Part shown: piece after piece, positions 23,956 to 34,571 of the stretch
Layout: every line of letters starts with the position of its first letter
Position numbering within the stretch: the first letter of the stretch is position 1
The notes under the pieces: model-generated
The model's input: only the letters and a program-made list of their open reading frames with translations
The model's database searches: none
What the model was told of the DNA's origin: nothing
Assembly (NCBI GenBank): GCA_019925105.1
Contig: JAHGAU010000005.1
Span: 1,736,001 to 1,800,000, forward strand
Direction of reading: 5' to 3'
DNA length: 64,000 bases
Source of the DNA: Niebla homalea
Lineage: Eukaryota > Ascomycota > Lecanoromycetes > Lecanorales > Ramalinaceae
Made by a program: the position numbers and the translations under genes

Positions 23956-25233
23956 TCAGTCTTCGATCCTCCCCTCGTAAGCTCTCCACGCCGCGCGTTT
24001 ATATCTCTCCGCCTCCCTTGCTCGGTCCTCGACCGCCAAGATACCCCTCCCTACGATCACAATATCCACCCCATGCTCCCTGACCACCACATCTGGCGTC
24101 CGCCACACCTGGCCCTTGCCGTCACCCTTTCGTTGCCCAGCCTTCGGCATACCCACTCCTGGCGTGAAATTCACCAACCCTCCATCATCCATCTGCGTGT
24201 TCATGTTTTCCTGGCATATGTACCCGGCCACAAACTCCCTATTCGCCCTCGCCGCCTCAACGCACGCGTGCGTGTACTCTGTTGTCGCCAGATTCCCGGA
24301 GCTGCTCATCTGTGCCAACAGCAACAGACCCCTCGCATGTGGCGGCGGGCCCAGCTCTTGCAAGGCAGATGCCGTATCGGCCACATCGTCCGTCGCACTC
24401 GCGTTGCTCAAGCTTTTGAGAAGGGCTGGCGGGTGGCCGGGGGAGGGGGCGGCGGATTCGTAGGTTTGAGATATGGTGGTTGTGGCGAAGGCGCCATTGA
24501 ATGGGTCGGCGCTTGAGCGGTGGTGTTCGAACACCAAGTCTTCTTCTTCTTCCTCCTTATCCTTACTCTTGAAGGTGGTCGCGGGCTTTTTGCCTGTGCG
24601 GCGAGGATTGGTGGAGGTGTGAGCGGGGGCTGATGGCTGGCATAGAGATTCGTCGTCCGCGCTGGAATCGAGGCTGTCCGGGGGGGTGCCTGCGGAGATG
24701 GTAGTGGCGACAGATTGATTGAGGGAGCTGAGGGTCTCGGTGGCGGCAGCATGGAGGGCGGGGATTATAGAGGGGCCGGGCAGGAGATGGGCGTTGGTGA
24801 GATGAGCCCAGGTAGCGATGCGGAGAGGGCCGCGGGTGTATTGGGATTGGAGGGTATCTGATTTGGGGGAGAGGTCAGCAATTGAGGATCTGGTGCTGTA
24901 GTCAATCTGTGACTGAGGCGAATGAGGCATACTGCCTATGTCACCAAGCTTTCTGTCTTCGAAAAGAAGAAAATGTTTCCGCTTTGAGACCTCTTGCAGG
25001 CCTCGGATAGTGCGTTCAGAGAAATCATCGATAATGTCGGCGTGGGTCTTGAGCACGCAGATATGATCGCCGACCTCCTCTGCTATCTGTAGGAGCTCCT
25101 TTGTGGTATGTACATCTGCTGAGACGCAGAGGTTTGAGCGCTTGATGGAAATGAGGCTGAGGAGGTAGCGATTGAGAGGTGACACAGAAGGCAGCTCGGC
25201 ACGATCAAGGAATGAGAGTGATGTGGATGCCAT
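23956..25233 (-). CDS. pyrG: Orotidine-5'-phosphate decarboxylase
   Basis: It catalyses OMP to UMP, the last step of de novo pyrimidine synthesis. Two exons are proposed, 25233-24933 and 24857-23956 (400 aa). The 75-bp gap is stop-free and a multiple of three, so the unspliced frame is also open. However, removing it (GTATGC..TCAG) joins DIG to NTLQSQY and restores the family sequence DRKxxDIGNTxxxQY exactly, so an intron is much more likely. Catalytic segments are visible: SADV, KTHADI, EDRKLGDIG (the Asp-Lys-Asp network) and the phosphate-binding IVGRGI. A ~120-residue acidic/Ser-rich insertion sits between LLPGPSII and RGLLLLAQ, as in Neurospora pyr-4-type enzymes. ATG 25233 is preferred; 25239 is also in frame. 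It is divergent from the GAF kinase. Confidence 0.95.
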   Translation of the reverse strand: MASTSLSFLDRAELPSVSPLNRYLLSLISIKRSNLCVSADVHTTKELLQIAEEVGDHICVLKTHADIIDDFSERTIRGLQEVSKRKHFLLFEDRKLGDIGSMPHSPQSQIDYSTRSSIADLSPKSDTLQSQYTRGPLRIATWAHLTNAHLLPGPSIIPALHAAATETLSSLNQSVATTISAGTPPDSLDSSADDESLCQPSAPAHTSTNPRRTGKKPATTFKSKDKEEEEEDLVFEHHRSSADPFNGAFATTTISQTYESAAPSPGHPPALLKSLSNASATDDVADTASALQELGPPPHARGLLLLAQMSSSGNLATTEYTHACVEAARANREFVAGYICQENMNTQMDDGGLVNFTPGVGMPKAGQRKGDGKGQVWRTPDVVVREHGVDIVIVGRGILAVEDRAREAERYKRAAWRAYEGRIED

Positions 25234-25964
25234 TGGCATAGTAGATTTAGCTGAGACCGTGCTCAGCGGAAGATGATGACCTTTGCCACATGTGATGACC
25301 GAGTACAATTCAATTGATGTCTACGCAAGAAGTCGTACATAAGCTCTTCAATTGATGCCAAGAGATGTCAGGGAGCGATCCACCAAGCCTTCGCCCCCAC
25401 ACTTGTTTGGCATGAGTTCAACTGCTACTGAATAAACAACTTTACTACTTGATCACCACCTGGGCTTCAATAATGCATACTTGATAGAAGAAGAATCCGC
25501 CGTATTACTCAAGCTCTTTAAGGGGGCGTTTCTTCAAGCAACGCATAATTAACACGTGCAACACGGGGTATAAGATTATGTCCTCGTTATAAAGCTTATG
25601 AATATCAACCCAGAGATTAATTCTCAGAGCTCGCCGTTGTGCCCTTTCCGCTCGAGCGATGTGGGTCTGTACTTCCCTTGGCCGAGCAGCCCATGGGACC
25701 CAGTGTCCCAGTCAACAAATGAAGCGACCTAAGACGAGCAGGCTTAGTTTAGCAAGGCGGTAGCAGGCTTGGCAAATCATTGGCGCGGCAGTATCTCGTT
25801 CCGTTAACGCGTCCGCCGAGGTCAGTCTAGAACTTCTGCCAACATTTTGTTATATAACGTGCGTGTGCTCTATTTCGTACCGTCGACACCCTCATCGAAT
25901 GTTTTGTCATTGCGTTGTTGAGGAGTCTCGGGTGGTTGAGTAGAGGCGCCATCATCTGCACACC
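25234..25964. promoter_or_regulatory. Divergent promoter, pyrG / GAF kinase
   Basis: 731 bp between the divergent starts of orotidine decarboxylase (minus) and the GAF hybrid kinase (plus). No exon is seen. I could not name a specific regulatory site. Confidence 0.45.
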
Positions 25965-28900
25965 ATGACCACACCACCAATTGGTGGATTAAAAATACCA
26001 AATGGTTTGGAGAATGGGAGGCCTTCGCCCATTAAAGTTGACAGCATACGAGAGCATGAGCTGTATCGTTACTACCAGCCACTCACAAGTCCAATTAGCA
26101 ATGCGTCCACAGGTCTCAAGGGTGCCTCCGAAACAGATGCTGCAGTCGCAGCCACGCCCTCCTCGCCAGACACTACATTGACAGCACTTGCCCAGCTATG
26201 TGCGCTCCGTCTGCAGGCTCAGCGGGCTATGATCAGGTAGCTATGTTGCAGAACAGTGAGCACATTCTTCTCACTGACAATGCACAGTGTGATCGACAAA
26301 GATAAACAGTATTTCATTGCCGAAGCGACCAAGACTCTGAGCATCTCCAACACTTCAAGATATGAGGAAGAGGGGGATGGTCTCTGGGCGGGTTGTGCTA
26401 CAGTGGAAAAGGAAGGACGTCTCTGTGAACGAACCTTGGAAGCCATTGCAGAGCCCAGCAGATACGCCATGTTCACAGTAATGAACATGCAAGAGGATCC
26501 TCGTTTTGCAAAGCTTCCCTTCGTCTGCGGCCCACCTCACTTCAAATATTACGCGGGAACCCCACTCACAACCAAGCGTGGCATCAATATCGGTTCGCTC
26601 TTCATCCTCGACCATGTTGCACGCCCTCCTCTTCCTCCTGAGCAGGTCGATTTTCTTGGGACGATGGCACAGGTCGTCATGAAGCACATGGAGGTAACTG
26701 CGGAAGCTGAAGAGAGAAAGAAAATACTGAGGCTTTCTACCGGTATGAATGCATTTGTTGAGGGTCGGAGCCGGCTTGCTTTCCAGAATAATCCTGAAGG
26801 GTCAGCATGGAGGCGGCCCAAAAAAGATGCTACACCCTTGGTTGCAGGCAGGCGATCTTCTGCGAAAGATAACCTTGCGTTTCAAGAACAGCGAAATGAC
26901 ACCAATCCAAATCTACCAAACTCCCCCAGTGAGCAGACATCTCACATTCACCACATTTCCCGCGCTCACCATCCTTAGATTCTAATCTGAATTCCATCAA
27001 AGAGGCCTCCCTCTCTGACAGCTCCTGCGACTCAGACTATAATGCCGAAGCAAGAAGCCCTGACGTCAGCCACCAGTCCGCTCTTGCCAGGGCCAGCAAT
27101 ATCTTGTATGATGCCCTTGACCTTCGCGGGCGTGGCGGGGTCGTCTTTCTGGATACCACAGCCCGACACAGGCGACGTACCGGCCCACCACGCAACAGCT
27201 ATACAGAAGCACTGGAATCAAAGCCTGCCGAGATCATCAGTGCCACTACAGGCGACATGGCTCTGTCAGCTTCGCCGCAAATAACGCCTAACAAATCTTT
27301 CAAGCCCTTGAATGATGACTACCTGCATAGCCTCCTGCATCGGTATCCGCGAGGAAAGCTGTGGAGTTTTGATGGAGACACCGCATTGTCGTCTTCCGAT
27401 GAAGAAGCCAAAGTCAGTAATTGGACAGAGAACGATTGCGGCTCAGATCTCAATCGCATTCAACGAAGAGAGGCGGATGCGGCAAGACTGCGGCAGCATT
27501 TCCCTGGTGTTAGCCAGCTACTATTCTATGGGCTCTGGGATGGAGCCTCGAATCGCTGGTTCACCGCTGGTTTTGCTTGGACTACATCCAAACGTCAGGT
27601 GTTCTCTGTTGAGACTGAATTGAACTACTTCATGGCTTTTGGTAACAGCGTAATGGCGCAAGTCTCCAGGCTGGCATCTATGGCAGCCGATCAACAGAAA
27701 GCCGACTTTATAGGGTCAATATCGCATGAGCTGCGCAGTCCGCTCCACGGCATCTTGGCTTCTGCAGAGTTCCTAGCGGAGACTGACCAAGACAATTTCC
27801 AAGACAGCTTAGTCGACACGATCGCTTCATGCGGCCGTACACTTCTAGATACCATAAACCACATCCTGGATTACAGCAAGATCAATTCTTTTGAGCGTAA
27901 TTGGAAAGCAACCAAGCGAGCTCGAAGCAAAATCAAGGGAGCCGTGAAGAATTCTCGGGTCGCAGGTGACAAGGAAACTCCTCCAATGCTCAATATCTAC
28001 GCTGTCACTGATGTCAGTTCCATCGCCGAGGAGGTAGTGGAAGGCGTTTATGCAGGTCAGGTCTATCAGGATATCAGCTCAATAGATGCCGTGACATTTT
28101 CCAATGCCGGTAAGGCTGCCGCACAAGATGGCGGTGTCAGGCTCAGCCGCGAAATGAAGAAAAGGACCACCAGGACCACGGCCAAAGACGTAGAGATCAT
28201 TCTCGACATTGACCATGACGACTACGTTTTCGTGACCCAGCCTGGGGCGTTGAAACGTGTGATAATGAATGTCTTTGGAAATGCGCTCAAATACACCCAG
28301 CAGGGCTCGATCACCATCAAGATCTCTCTTGACAGTACTCAGCCCAATCAAGGAGAGCCTGTGACTGATATTGTTAATGAGCGTGTGCTCCAGATCAGGA
28401 TCATAGACACTGGCAAAGGCATCTCCAGGGAGTACCTAAGAAACAGCCTCTTCACTCCCTTTTGCCAAGAGGACATTCTCGCCAGCGGCACTGGCCTAGG
28501 ATTGTCCATCGTGAAGTCGATTGTGACCATGTTGCAAGGGACAATTGATGTTCAGAGCGAACTTGGCAATGGGACAGAAGTCACCGTGCGCTTGCCTATG
28601 TCCCGGATACCTGGAAATAACACACCTGTGAACACCCCAAGCAGTGCAGCAGACGGCAAGTCCGATGACGCAATGAATTCTCTATCTCGCGATCACCAAG
28701 AAAGTACCATTTCCTTACACGGCTTTGGCGGTGACAGCGGCAGCATAGGCACAGCCCTACGACATATGATCGAAGAATGGTACGGGCTTCATATAAACAC
28801 ATATGGACAGGATCCAAGAGAGTCGACCTCAAGCCTCATCATTACGGATGAGAGGCATTTGGGATCGCTCCTCTCATCAGTACCTCGCGATATTCCTCTT

Positions 28901-30148
28901 GTGATACTGTGCAACAATTCGATGCGAAGTGAAATTGTGAAGGACTTCCCCAGCCATCAAATCATGGAAATAGTGTCCAAGCCATTCGGTCCACACAAGC
29001 TTGCAAAAGCATTGCGTTTCTGTCTTGATAGGGCCCACGATATTAAGCATGGCGTGGCAGCACCGGATCCGACGCATCATCGAAAAGCTTTGATATCCGA
29101 CGAGAGGACCTCATCGACAGTGCCACAAGAATCCCGCCACAAAAACGTTCTACCAGATTTGCATCATCTAACGTTGGAGACTGCCGACCCCGGTGCGCCA
29201 ATTCAGGTCACAACAAATGAAGCTCTCACGGCTAGGGACTCCGAAAACGCTTTGCGAGCCATAGCTGCAACGAGCTCTTCAAATGCGACAAGCGACAATG
29301 TGACTGTGACTGGAGAAGATGATTTCCCTTTCCCGTCACAGGCCAGCAGTCCTCATTCGCCTGGACCAGCAATCGCGAACGAACCCATTTATTCACTGCG
29401 ACGGCCAATACCAGATAGACGAGTCACTGAGCCAATCACAAGAGTATTGTTCACTTCCACATCCAGTACAAACTCGAAGCGAACGCCAGCTGCGCTTCTG
29501 GGGCATCCGCAGCCTCCCGATCTAGACACCGCGAAGTCCGCAATCCTCACAGACAGTAATATCTCGAGTCTTTCAACGGAGAACGTTGCACTGCTGAATG
29601 CGGAAATGCCCCAAACTCATACTCGAAAGGAGACAGTAGATCACGTCAAGCGCCCTCCCAAGCTACTTCTTGTTGATGACAACCAAATCAATCTGCGCCT
29701 CCTACAGACTTGCATGAAGAAACGGAAGTATCAAGAAGTGGACACCGCCGAGAATGGACAACTGGCTGTTCAGGCGGCTGAAGCGCACGGCGACGGCTAT
29801 GATATTATCTTCATGGGTAAGCCGGTTGAAGCGTGCAAATCAAGAAGCCTCAATCATGCTGACACTGGCTTTCCAGATATTTCGATGCCGGTTATGAACG
29901 GCTTTGAAGCCACGCGCGCCATAAGAGATATCGAGGACGAGCGTGGCGGCATCAGCAAGAACGGCTACGAGCGGCACGCTGCTCTGATCATTGCCCTTAC
30001 CGGACTTGCCTCAAGCAGAGATCAGACTGAGGCTTTTGCTAGCGGTGTGGACCTCTTCTTGACCAAGCCGGTTTCCTTCAAGGAAGTCGGCAAATTACTT
30101 GACAACTGGGAGGCTCATGGCGGGCTGAAGCCGCAGGAGGAAACTTGA
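25965..30148 (+). CDS. Hybrid histidine kinase with GAF domain
   Basis: Four exons (25965-26236, 26288-26928, 26979-29816, 29877-30148) give 1340 aa. Order: a GAF-like sensor (about 90-245, with HFKYYAGTPL and NIGSLFILD), a linker, the HisKA dimerisation helix with phospho-His about 554 (SISHELRSPLHG), an HATPase (N box NVFGNALKYT, G1 DTGKGIS, F FTPFCQED, G2 GTGLGLSIV), a long disordered linker, and a C-terminal receiver. The receiver shows VDDNQIN, the acceptor Asp about 1251 in FMDISMPVMNG, and LTKPVSF. It is a sensor feeding the Ypd1-type phosphorelay; no transmembrane segment is seen, so a cytosolic role is likely. The 60-bp last intron (29817-29876) is stop-free and splits the acceptor Asp codon. 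The signal sensed is unknown. Confidence 0.92.
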
Positions 30149-30836
30149 TGATATTCAATGATGATGGAAAGCGCAGTGCTGGATGATGATAACGGACACG
30201 TTGATATGAACAGTGACGAGCAACCGACTGGCGAAGTGGTCAAGCTAGGCGTTTGGTGATAATCCTGATCAATGACCTTGTAACGTCACCTGATCAATAA
30301 GATGACCTGGTCTACTCGAGGCCATTACGCGTATGTATACCTCCGCGACCTGTACATAGAGCCAGGCTATTGCTGGAAGATACATTACCTGACTGTTGAC
30401 CCTGTTGATGATGACGAAAGTGGGGGACACCCTGTTCTCCAGAAGGAGGCTTGGGAAAGAGCAAATTTGCATCTGCTCACATGAGCAGCTTTCACTGACT
30501 TTAAGGATTTCATGAACTGCGCCTGTAGCTCGTCTATGCGGCATCACCAGCGCGCCCATACATGTTCAACCGGAGAGCGAATATGAGATCGCCGGGCACT
30601 TCAGCACAGGTAAGAAGCATACAGCATGAACGCCAGCCCGACCAAATTCAACATGACGCCTCGTTGCCAACCCCCGCCCCTTCCCCCTCTCCAAAAAGAA
30701 CCCCCAACGCCATTGACTGACTCCCATTGCCCAACGCCTTGTACACCAAAAACCGAAAGCTCAACGCGATCGATCCCTAATTGACCATGCCGCCTTCCAA
30801 CAGTCGCATACTCTCCATACCGTCACAAACCACCCA
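30149..30836. other. Convergent intergenic
   Basis: 3' regions of the GAF kinase (plus) and of the small basic protein gene (minus). No coding or RNA signal is seen. Confidence 0.5.
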
Positions 30837-31582
30837 TCAGCCTCCCAAACCCGAAACCCGCTTCCACCCGCTATGCGCGTTGTTGATCCCCACGGCGGCC
30901 ACGCCCAGGCTGCAGAGATCCAGCATCAGATGCTTCCTGCGCTTCTGCTGCGCCTCCTCCGGGCTCATCTCCCCCCGCGCGACCTCCTTGCGCCGGGCCT
31001 CGTGCGCCTTGGTGGACTGGTAGATGTTGTTCGCGGCCGCGACGGTGGTGATGCACGCGAGGCTGGTGGCCAGCATCTTCTGGTGCCGCGCTTTGCGCAG
31101 TTGGGTGGTGCGCTGGTGGGACGGAGAGGATGGGTCGCTGTCGCTGTTGCTGTCGCTGTCGTCACTGGTGCTGCTGCTGTCGTCATTGGAGCAGCAGCGG
31201 GAGCGGCGGTCATAGTTGGCGTAGCGGTGTTTGCGCGATCGGCTGCGCGGTTGGTAGACGGGTTTCTCGAGACCGCGGCCGCGGGAGCGTTGGTGGGGTG
31301 GTGGGGGAGCGGAGCGGTTTGGTTGGAGGTGATTTGGGGGTGGGGAGCGTGAGTGCGAGTGCGCGCCGGGGCTGTTGCTGTGTTTGGAGGAGGAGGACGA
31401 GGAGGATGCACGACGTCGCCGGCGCCGTTGTGCAACCATGGAGTCGGCTGGGTCGCCCAGGACCCACTCTGGGGCTTCGGGGAAGAATTTGCTGTGCGGG
31501 TAGGGGCCTGTGGTCATCAGTTTGGTTGCTTTGGCTTGATCTTGTGGGGACGATACTGACGTGGAGCAGTAGTGGCGGACAT
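30837..31582 (-). CDS. Small Arg/Ser-rich protein, conserved C-terminus
   Basis: Two exons, 31582-31561 (22 nt) and 31507-30837, across a 53-bp intron (GTCAGT..ACAG) give 230 aa. The frame is also open far upstream (to 32087) but through low-complexity sequence, so the spliced ATG is preferred. After a short head (PHSKFFPEAPEWVLG) the protein is a run of Arg, Ser and Pro repeats (RRRRRR, SSSSSSS, SDDSDSNSDSD). It ends in a helical region of ~75 residues (MLATSLACITTVAAANNIYQSTKAHE and on), with a mildly hydrophobic Ala-rich helix. I do not recognise a characterised family. The basic/Ser composition could mean nuclear or RNA association, but this is weak. Confidence 0.6.
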
Positions 31583-32748
31583 GGTGTTCCCTTGACTGGA
31601 GAGCTATGATACAGATGCAAATATAGAAGGACTCAATACAATTGCTGAGAGTATGAAGAACAAGCAACAAGGAGAAGAAGAAGAAGAAGAAGAAGAAGCC
31701 AATGTTGAGCCGGAGAAGAGAAGTAAAGAAGAAGACACGGAGGCAGAAGACGGATATACAAGATAAGCAACAGTTGTACAACCAACCCTCAAAGAAAGTG
31801 AACCTGTATGGTGTAAATGTGGCCAATCCTTCCAGACGAATAGGGATGAGGATGGAGCGCCCGGGATGGAGGCAAGGCTGTGCCCTCCCCCACAAAGGCA
31901 AACTCCATTGGCTGCCGGCGGCAGACCACAACATCGTTTCACCTCGTTTCACAACTCTCTCTCTCAAAAGCAGCATCAACCGCACAAATCCGCCTTCTTC
32001 GACACAATCTATTTTCCACCTGCATGTTCCGGAATCTTGGTGTTTCGTGTCATCTTCTGACATCATTCGGTAGGACCGCTTGCCCATCGGTTAAGAATAT
32101 CAATCATGTGCTCCTGTTTTCTTTTTCGCCATCACTTCTTCAGTGCATCGCGACGGCTCTCGACGGGCGACTGGCGATAATACTGTTGTCGCAGTATTGT
32201 CCTCGATTCATAGTGCGACACGAAAATGAAGAAGGGGTGGGGAGGGTTTCTTGCAACAAATCTTTCAGTTGTCTCGATTTTGCCACCTGTTGCATGGACG
32301 TCATCGCCTCATTGCTGTTGTTGTTGTTGTTGCGCAAGGATACTCCAGGCCACCACGGGGACTGCGCCAGGCCTTCCCACAGCACCAACCCAACACAAAC
32401 ATGTTCCATATCGCAAAACTTTGGATATTAACAATGACGTCTTCTGATACTTTTAGTGTCATTGCGGATCGCTGTTGGACATCTGTAACCGGTGTGGAGG
32501 GTATCAATACTCAGAGGGCGAGATAATTGCAGCGCCTGCATTGATGCGAAACGGCGGTCGGGAGGCAGGTGCTGGTTTTCTCCCTGTTTGTCTCAATCCA
32601 CGTTCTATCAGACACTCTGAACAGTCCTCTGAATCCACTAGCGAATCTGGACGCGCGTTTCATTGCCGGACGATGCAAGGTCGCGGTTGAATATTGGACA
32701 TCTTCTCAGCCCTCTCAATCGCCCACGAGAGTCGCAGCATGTGTCCAG
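31583..32748. other. Intergenic with GAA repeat
   Basis: 5' region of the Arg/Ser-rich gene and 3' region of the Cys-rich membrane-protein gene. It contains the (GAA)n tract noted separately and a short GTT repeat near 32311-32332. No supported coding exon. Confidence 0.45.
31672..31698. repeat. (GAA)n microsatellite
   Basis: About eight to nine tandem GAA units, seen directly, 90-115 bp upstream of the proposed start of the minus-strand Arg/Ser-rich gene, so within its likely 5' UTR or promoter. Confidence 0.9.
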
Positions 32749-33791
32749 TCAAAACAAACGGGTAAACCTTCCCTGGCGATCCTCACCAGCCAGCCTTCTG
32801 TCCATCAAGACACCCACATTGTTGCGCGTTTCTGAAGCTGGCCACTGACTCGGACTTGACGTTTTGTGCCCCAGCCTTGTCTTTTGTCGCCTTCGCTCCA
32901 TGGACCACCAGGCCCCAAAGCCAGCAACGAGACTCAAAGCCGGGATGACAGTGCCTAATACTATCTGAACGCTGTTACTGAGTTGAGCTCCGCTACCTCC
33001 TCTAGCGGCTGAGGATGAGTTGGTGCTTGACACTGTCGGAGTATTCGATGATACCGCAACGCTTGATGATGTAGAGGTGCTCGATGTCGTTGGAGGGCTC
33101 GATGTCGTTGGAGGGCTCGATGTCGTTGGAGAGCTCGAAGTTACTGCAGTGCTCGACGATGTGCTGGAGGGAACGTAGCCGGCAGCCTCATAGTAGGCAG
33201 CCAAATCGGCCTTCATTGTGGGGACCGTTCCTGCACTGCGGTAGATGATCTCTTGGATGCCTCTCCCGGCTGCACAGCAGCTAACATTGTTGGGACCAGG
33301 GCAGATGGTCGAGTCGTCGCAAATGGTTGTGTCGAGGGTGTAATTGAATTCATGGCTCATAAGCCAATCTGGGTCCCTCCCTATGATACGAAAGATACGT
33401 CAGCAATGTTGACCATTGCCAGTGCCGGATCTGCTCGTCTGATGTGCCTTGCATTCAATCAGACGAATAACAATCCGGACAATCAATGCTTCCAAAATCC
33501 AGGATCACTTTACTGACCGAAAGAGAATGGGCATGCTGGATCATTCCATGTCCTATCTGTGCAACTCCCAACAACTTCCGAGATCTTCATATGTTCATGG
33601 TGACAATGAAGATTTGTGATGCAATTCCAGTGTTCCCCACAACAAGCACTGACATCTGTTGTCGGATCGCAGGGAAGATCGCCAATCGCAGGCGAGCCAT
33701 CGCTGTAGAAACATTGTTGTATTCGGAATTGAGCGCCAACACTTGGGACGATCGTGAGGATCCATAACGTACAAAAGAATTTACGAAACAT
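32749..33791 (-). CDS. Cys-rich single-pass membrane protein
   Basis: Two exons (33791-33518, 33380-32749) across a 137-bp intron (GTCAGT..ATAG) give 301 aa. There is a signal peptide (MFRKFFCTLWILTIVPSVGA, cleavage after about 20), then an ectodomain with many cysteines (QQCFYSDG, LPCD, ACCG, NCIT, SCTD, ACPF, ICPG, SCCAAG). A Ser/Thr/Pro stalk follows with three 18-bp repeats, then one transmembrane helix (about 229-251, IVLGTVIPALSLVAGFGAWW), a basic stop-transfer MERRRQK and a short cytosolic tail. This layout is common in filamentous fungi and typical of cell-surface proteins anchored in the wall. No ligand or function is known to me. It is divergent from the PAS kinase, with 780 bp between starts. 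A type I topology is inferred. Confidence 0.78.
33079..33132. repeat. 18-bp tandem repeat in stalk-coding sequence
   Basis: Three near-identical 18-bp units (GCTCGATGTCGTTGGAGG type on the plus strand) encode repeated SSPTTS/SSPPTT blocks of the stalk of the Cys-rich membrane protein. Being a multiple of three, copy-number changes would keep the frame. Confidence 0.85.
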
Positions 33792-34571
33792 GCTACAGTG
33801 TTGGTAATGAGAATATCGGCTGACATCCGGAATGAAGAAGAGAGAAGGGGGCCCTGGCTGCAATCGCTGAGTACAAGACTGGGGCTCAGCTTGCATCTAT
33901 GTAACCGCCCCTATTTCATGAGCACGCCGCCACGGTCAAGAGCTGTCCTATCACTACCCATAGCCCCCAATACATTGGTTTCAAGTCCGATGCACCAGCC
34001 TGATGTACTACTGTACTCAACATCGACTTTAGAGAACCATCCCTGGCCCCACCCTTCAGCATTGTAAGATCTTTGCTTCTGCTTTTCCACAAAAGCGCTC
34101 TCGAGATGCGTGTACTGGTACCCTGCCTGTGTCCTTGGATCGGGGCCTTTGATAACGCGGATCTTTGCTTCTATCACGCGGACACTTGGCCCATGTGATT
34201 GCCCGGAGAAAGGACAGGATCGTCCGCATTGCTCAAGTCCACCAGGACAGGATCTGGGTGCAAGTGCCACACATGTGTACTCGCCGTCAATCAGGACAGG
34301 GTCTGGGAGCAAGTGCCATACATGTGTACTCGCCGTCAAATTCTGTAGAGGCATGAGAAACGGGATCCTATCTTTAAGCCCCATATTGTAGATGCAATTT
34401 GAGGGAAGTCATGGAGTGGGAGGAAGATTTGGGTGAGAGCTTTGAAATGCTCCTTCCTGTTTGAAGAACTCTTCGAGATCTTGCCTCATGGAGTCGGGCT
34501 TTGCGTCTTTCATTCCCTCTACTCAGCAGTACCCTTCCGCAATCATATCCTATGCCTGCACGATTATTCTT
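33792..34571. promoter_or_regulatory. Divergent promoter, membrane protein / PAS kinase
   Basis: 780 bp between the start of the Cys-rich membrane protein (minus) and the proposed start of the PAS hybrid kinase (plus). It contains a 49-bp tandem duplication (34243-34340). ATG codons in frame with the kinase also occur at 34488, so the promoter may be slightly shorter. Confidence 0.5.
34243..34340. repeat. 49-bp direct tandem duplication
   Basis: Unit 1 is 34243-34291 and unit 2 is 34292-34340, with four mismatches in 49 bases. Each unit begins CAGGACAGG and contains ACATGTGTACTCGCCGTCAA. It lies about 230 bp upstream of the PAS-kinase ATG, in the region shared with the divergent membrane-protein gene. 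Confidence 0.9.

Noticed and set aside
31130..31609. Long Arg/Gly/Val-rich plus-strand frames around 31 kb
   Set aside because: They mirror the repetitive Arg/Ser codons of the minus-strand gene and have no independent features.
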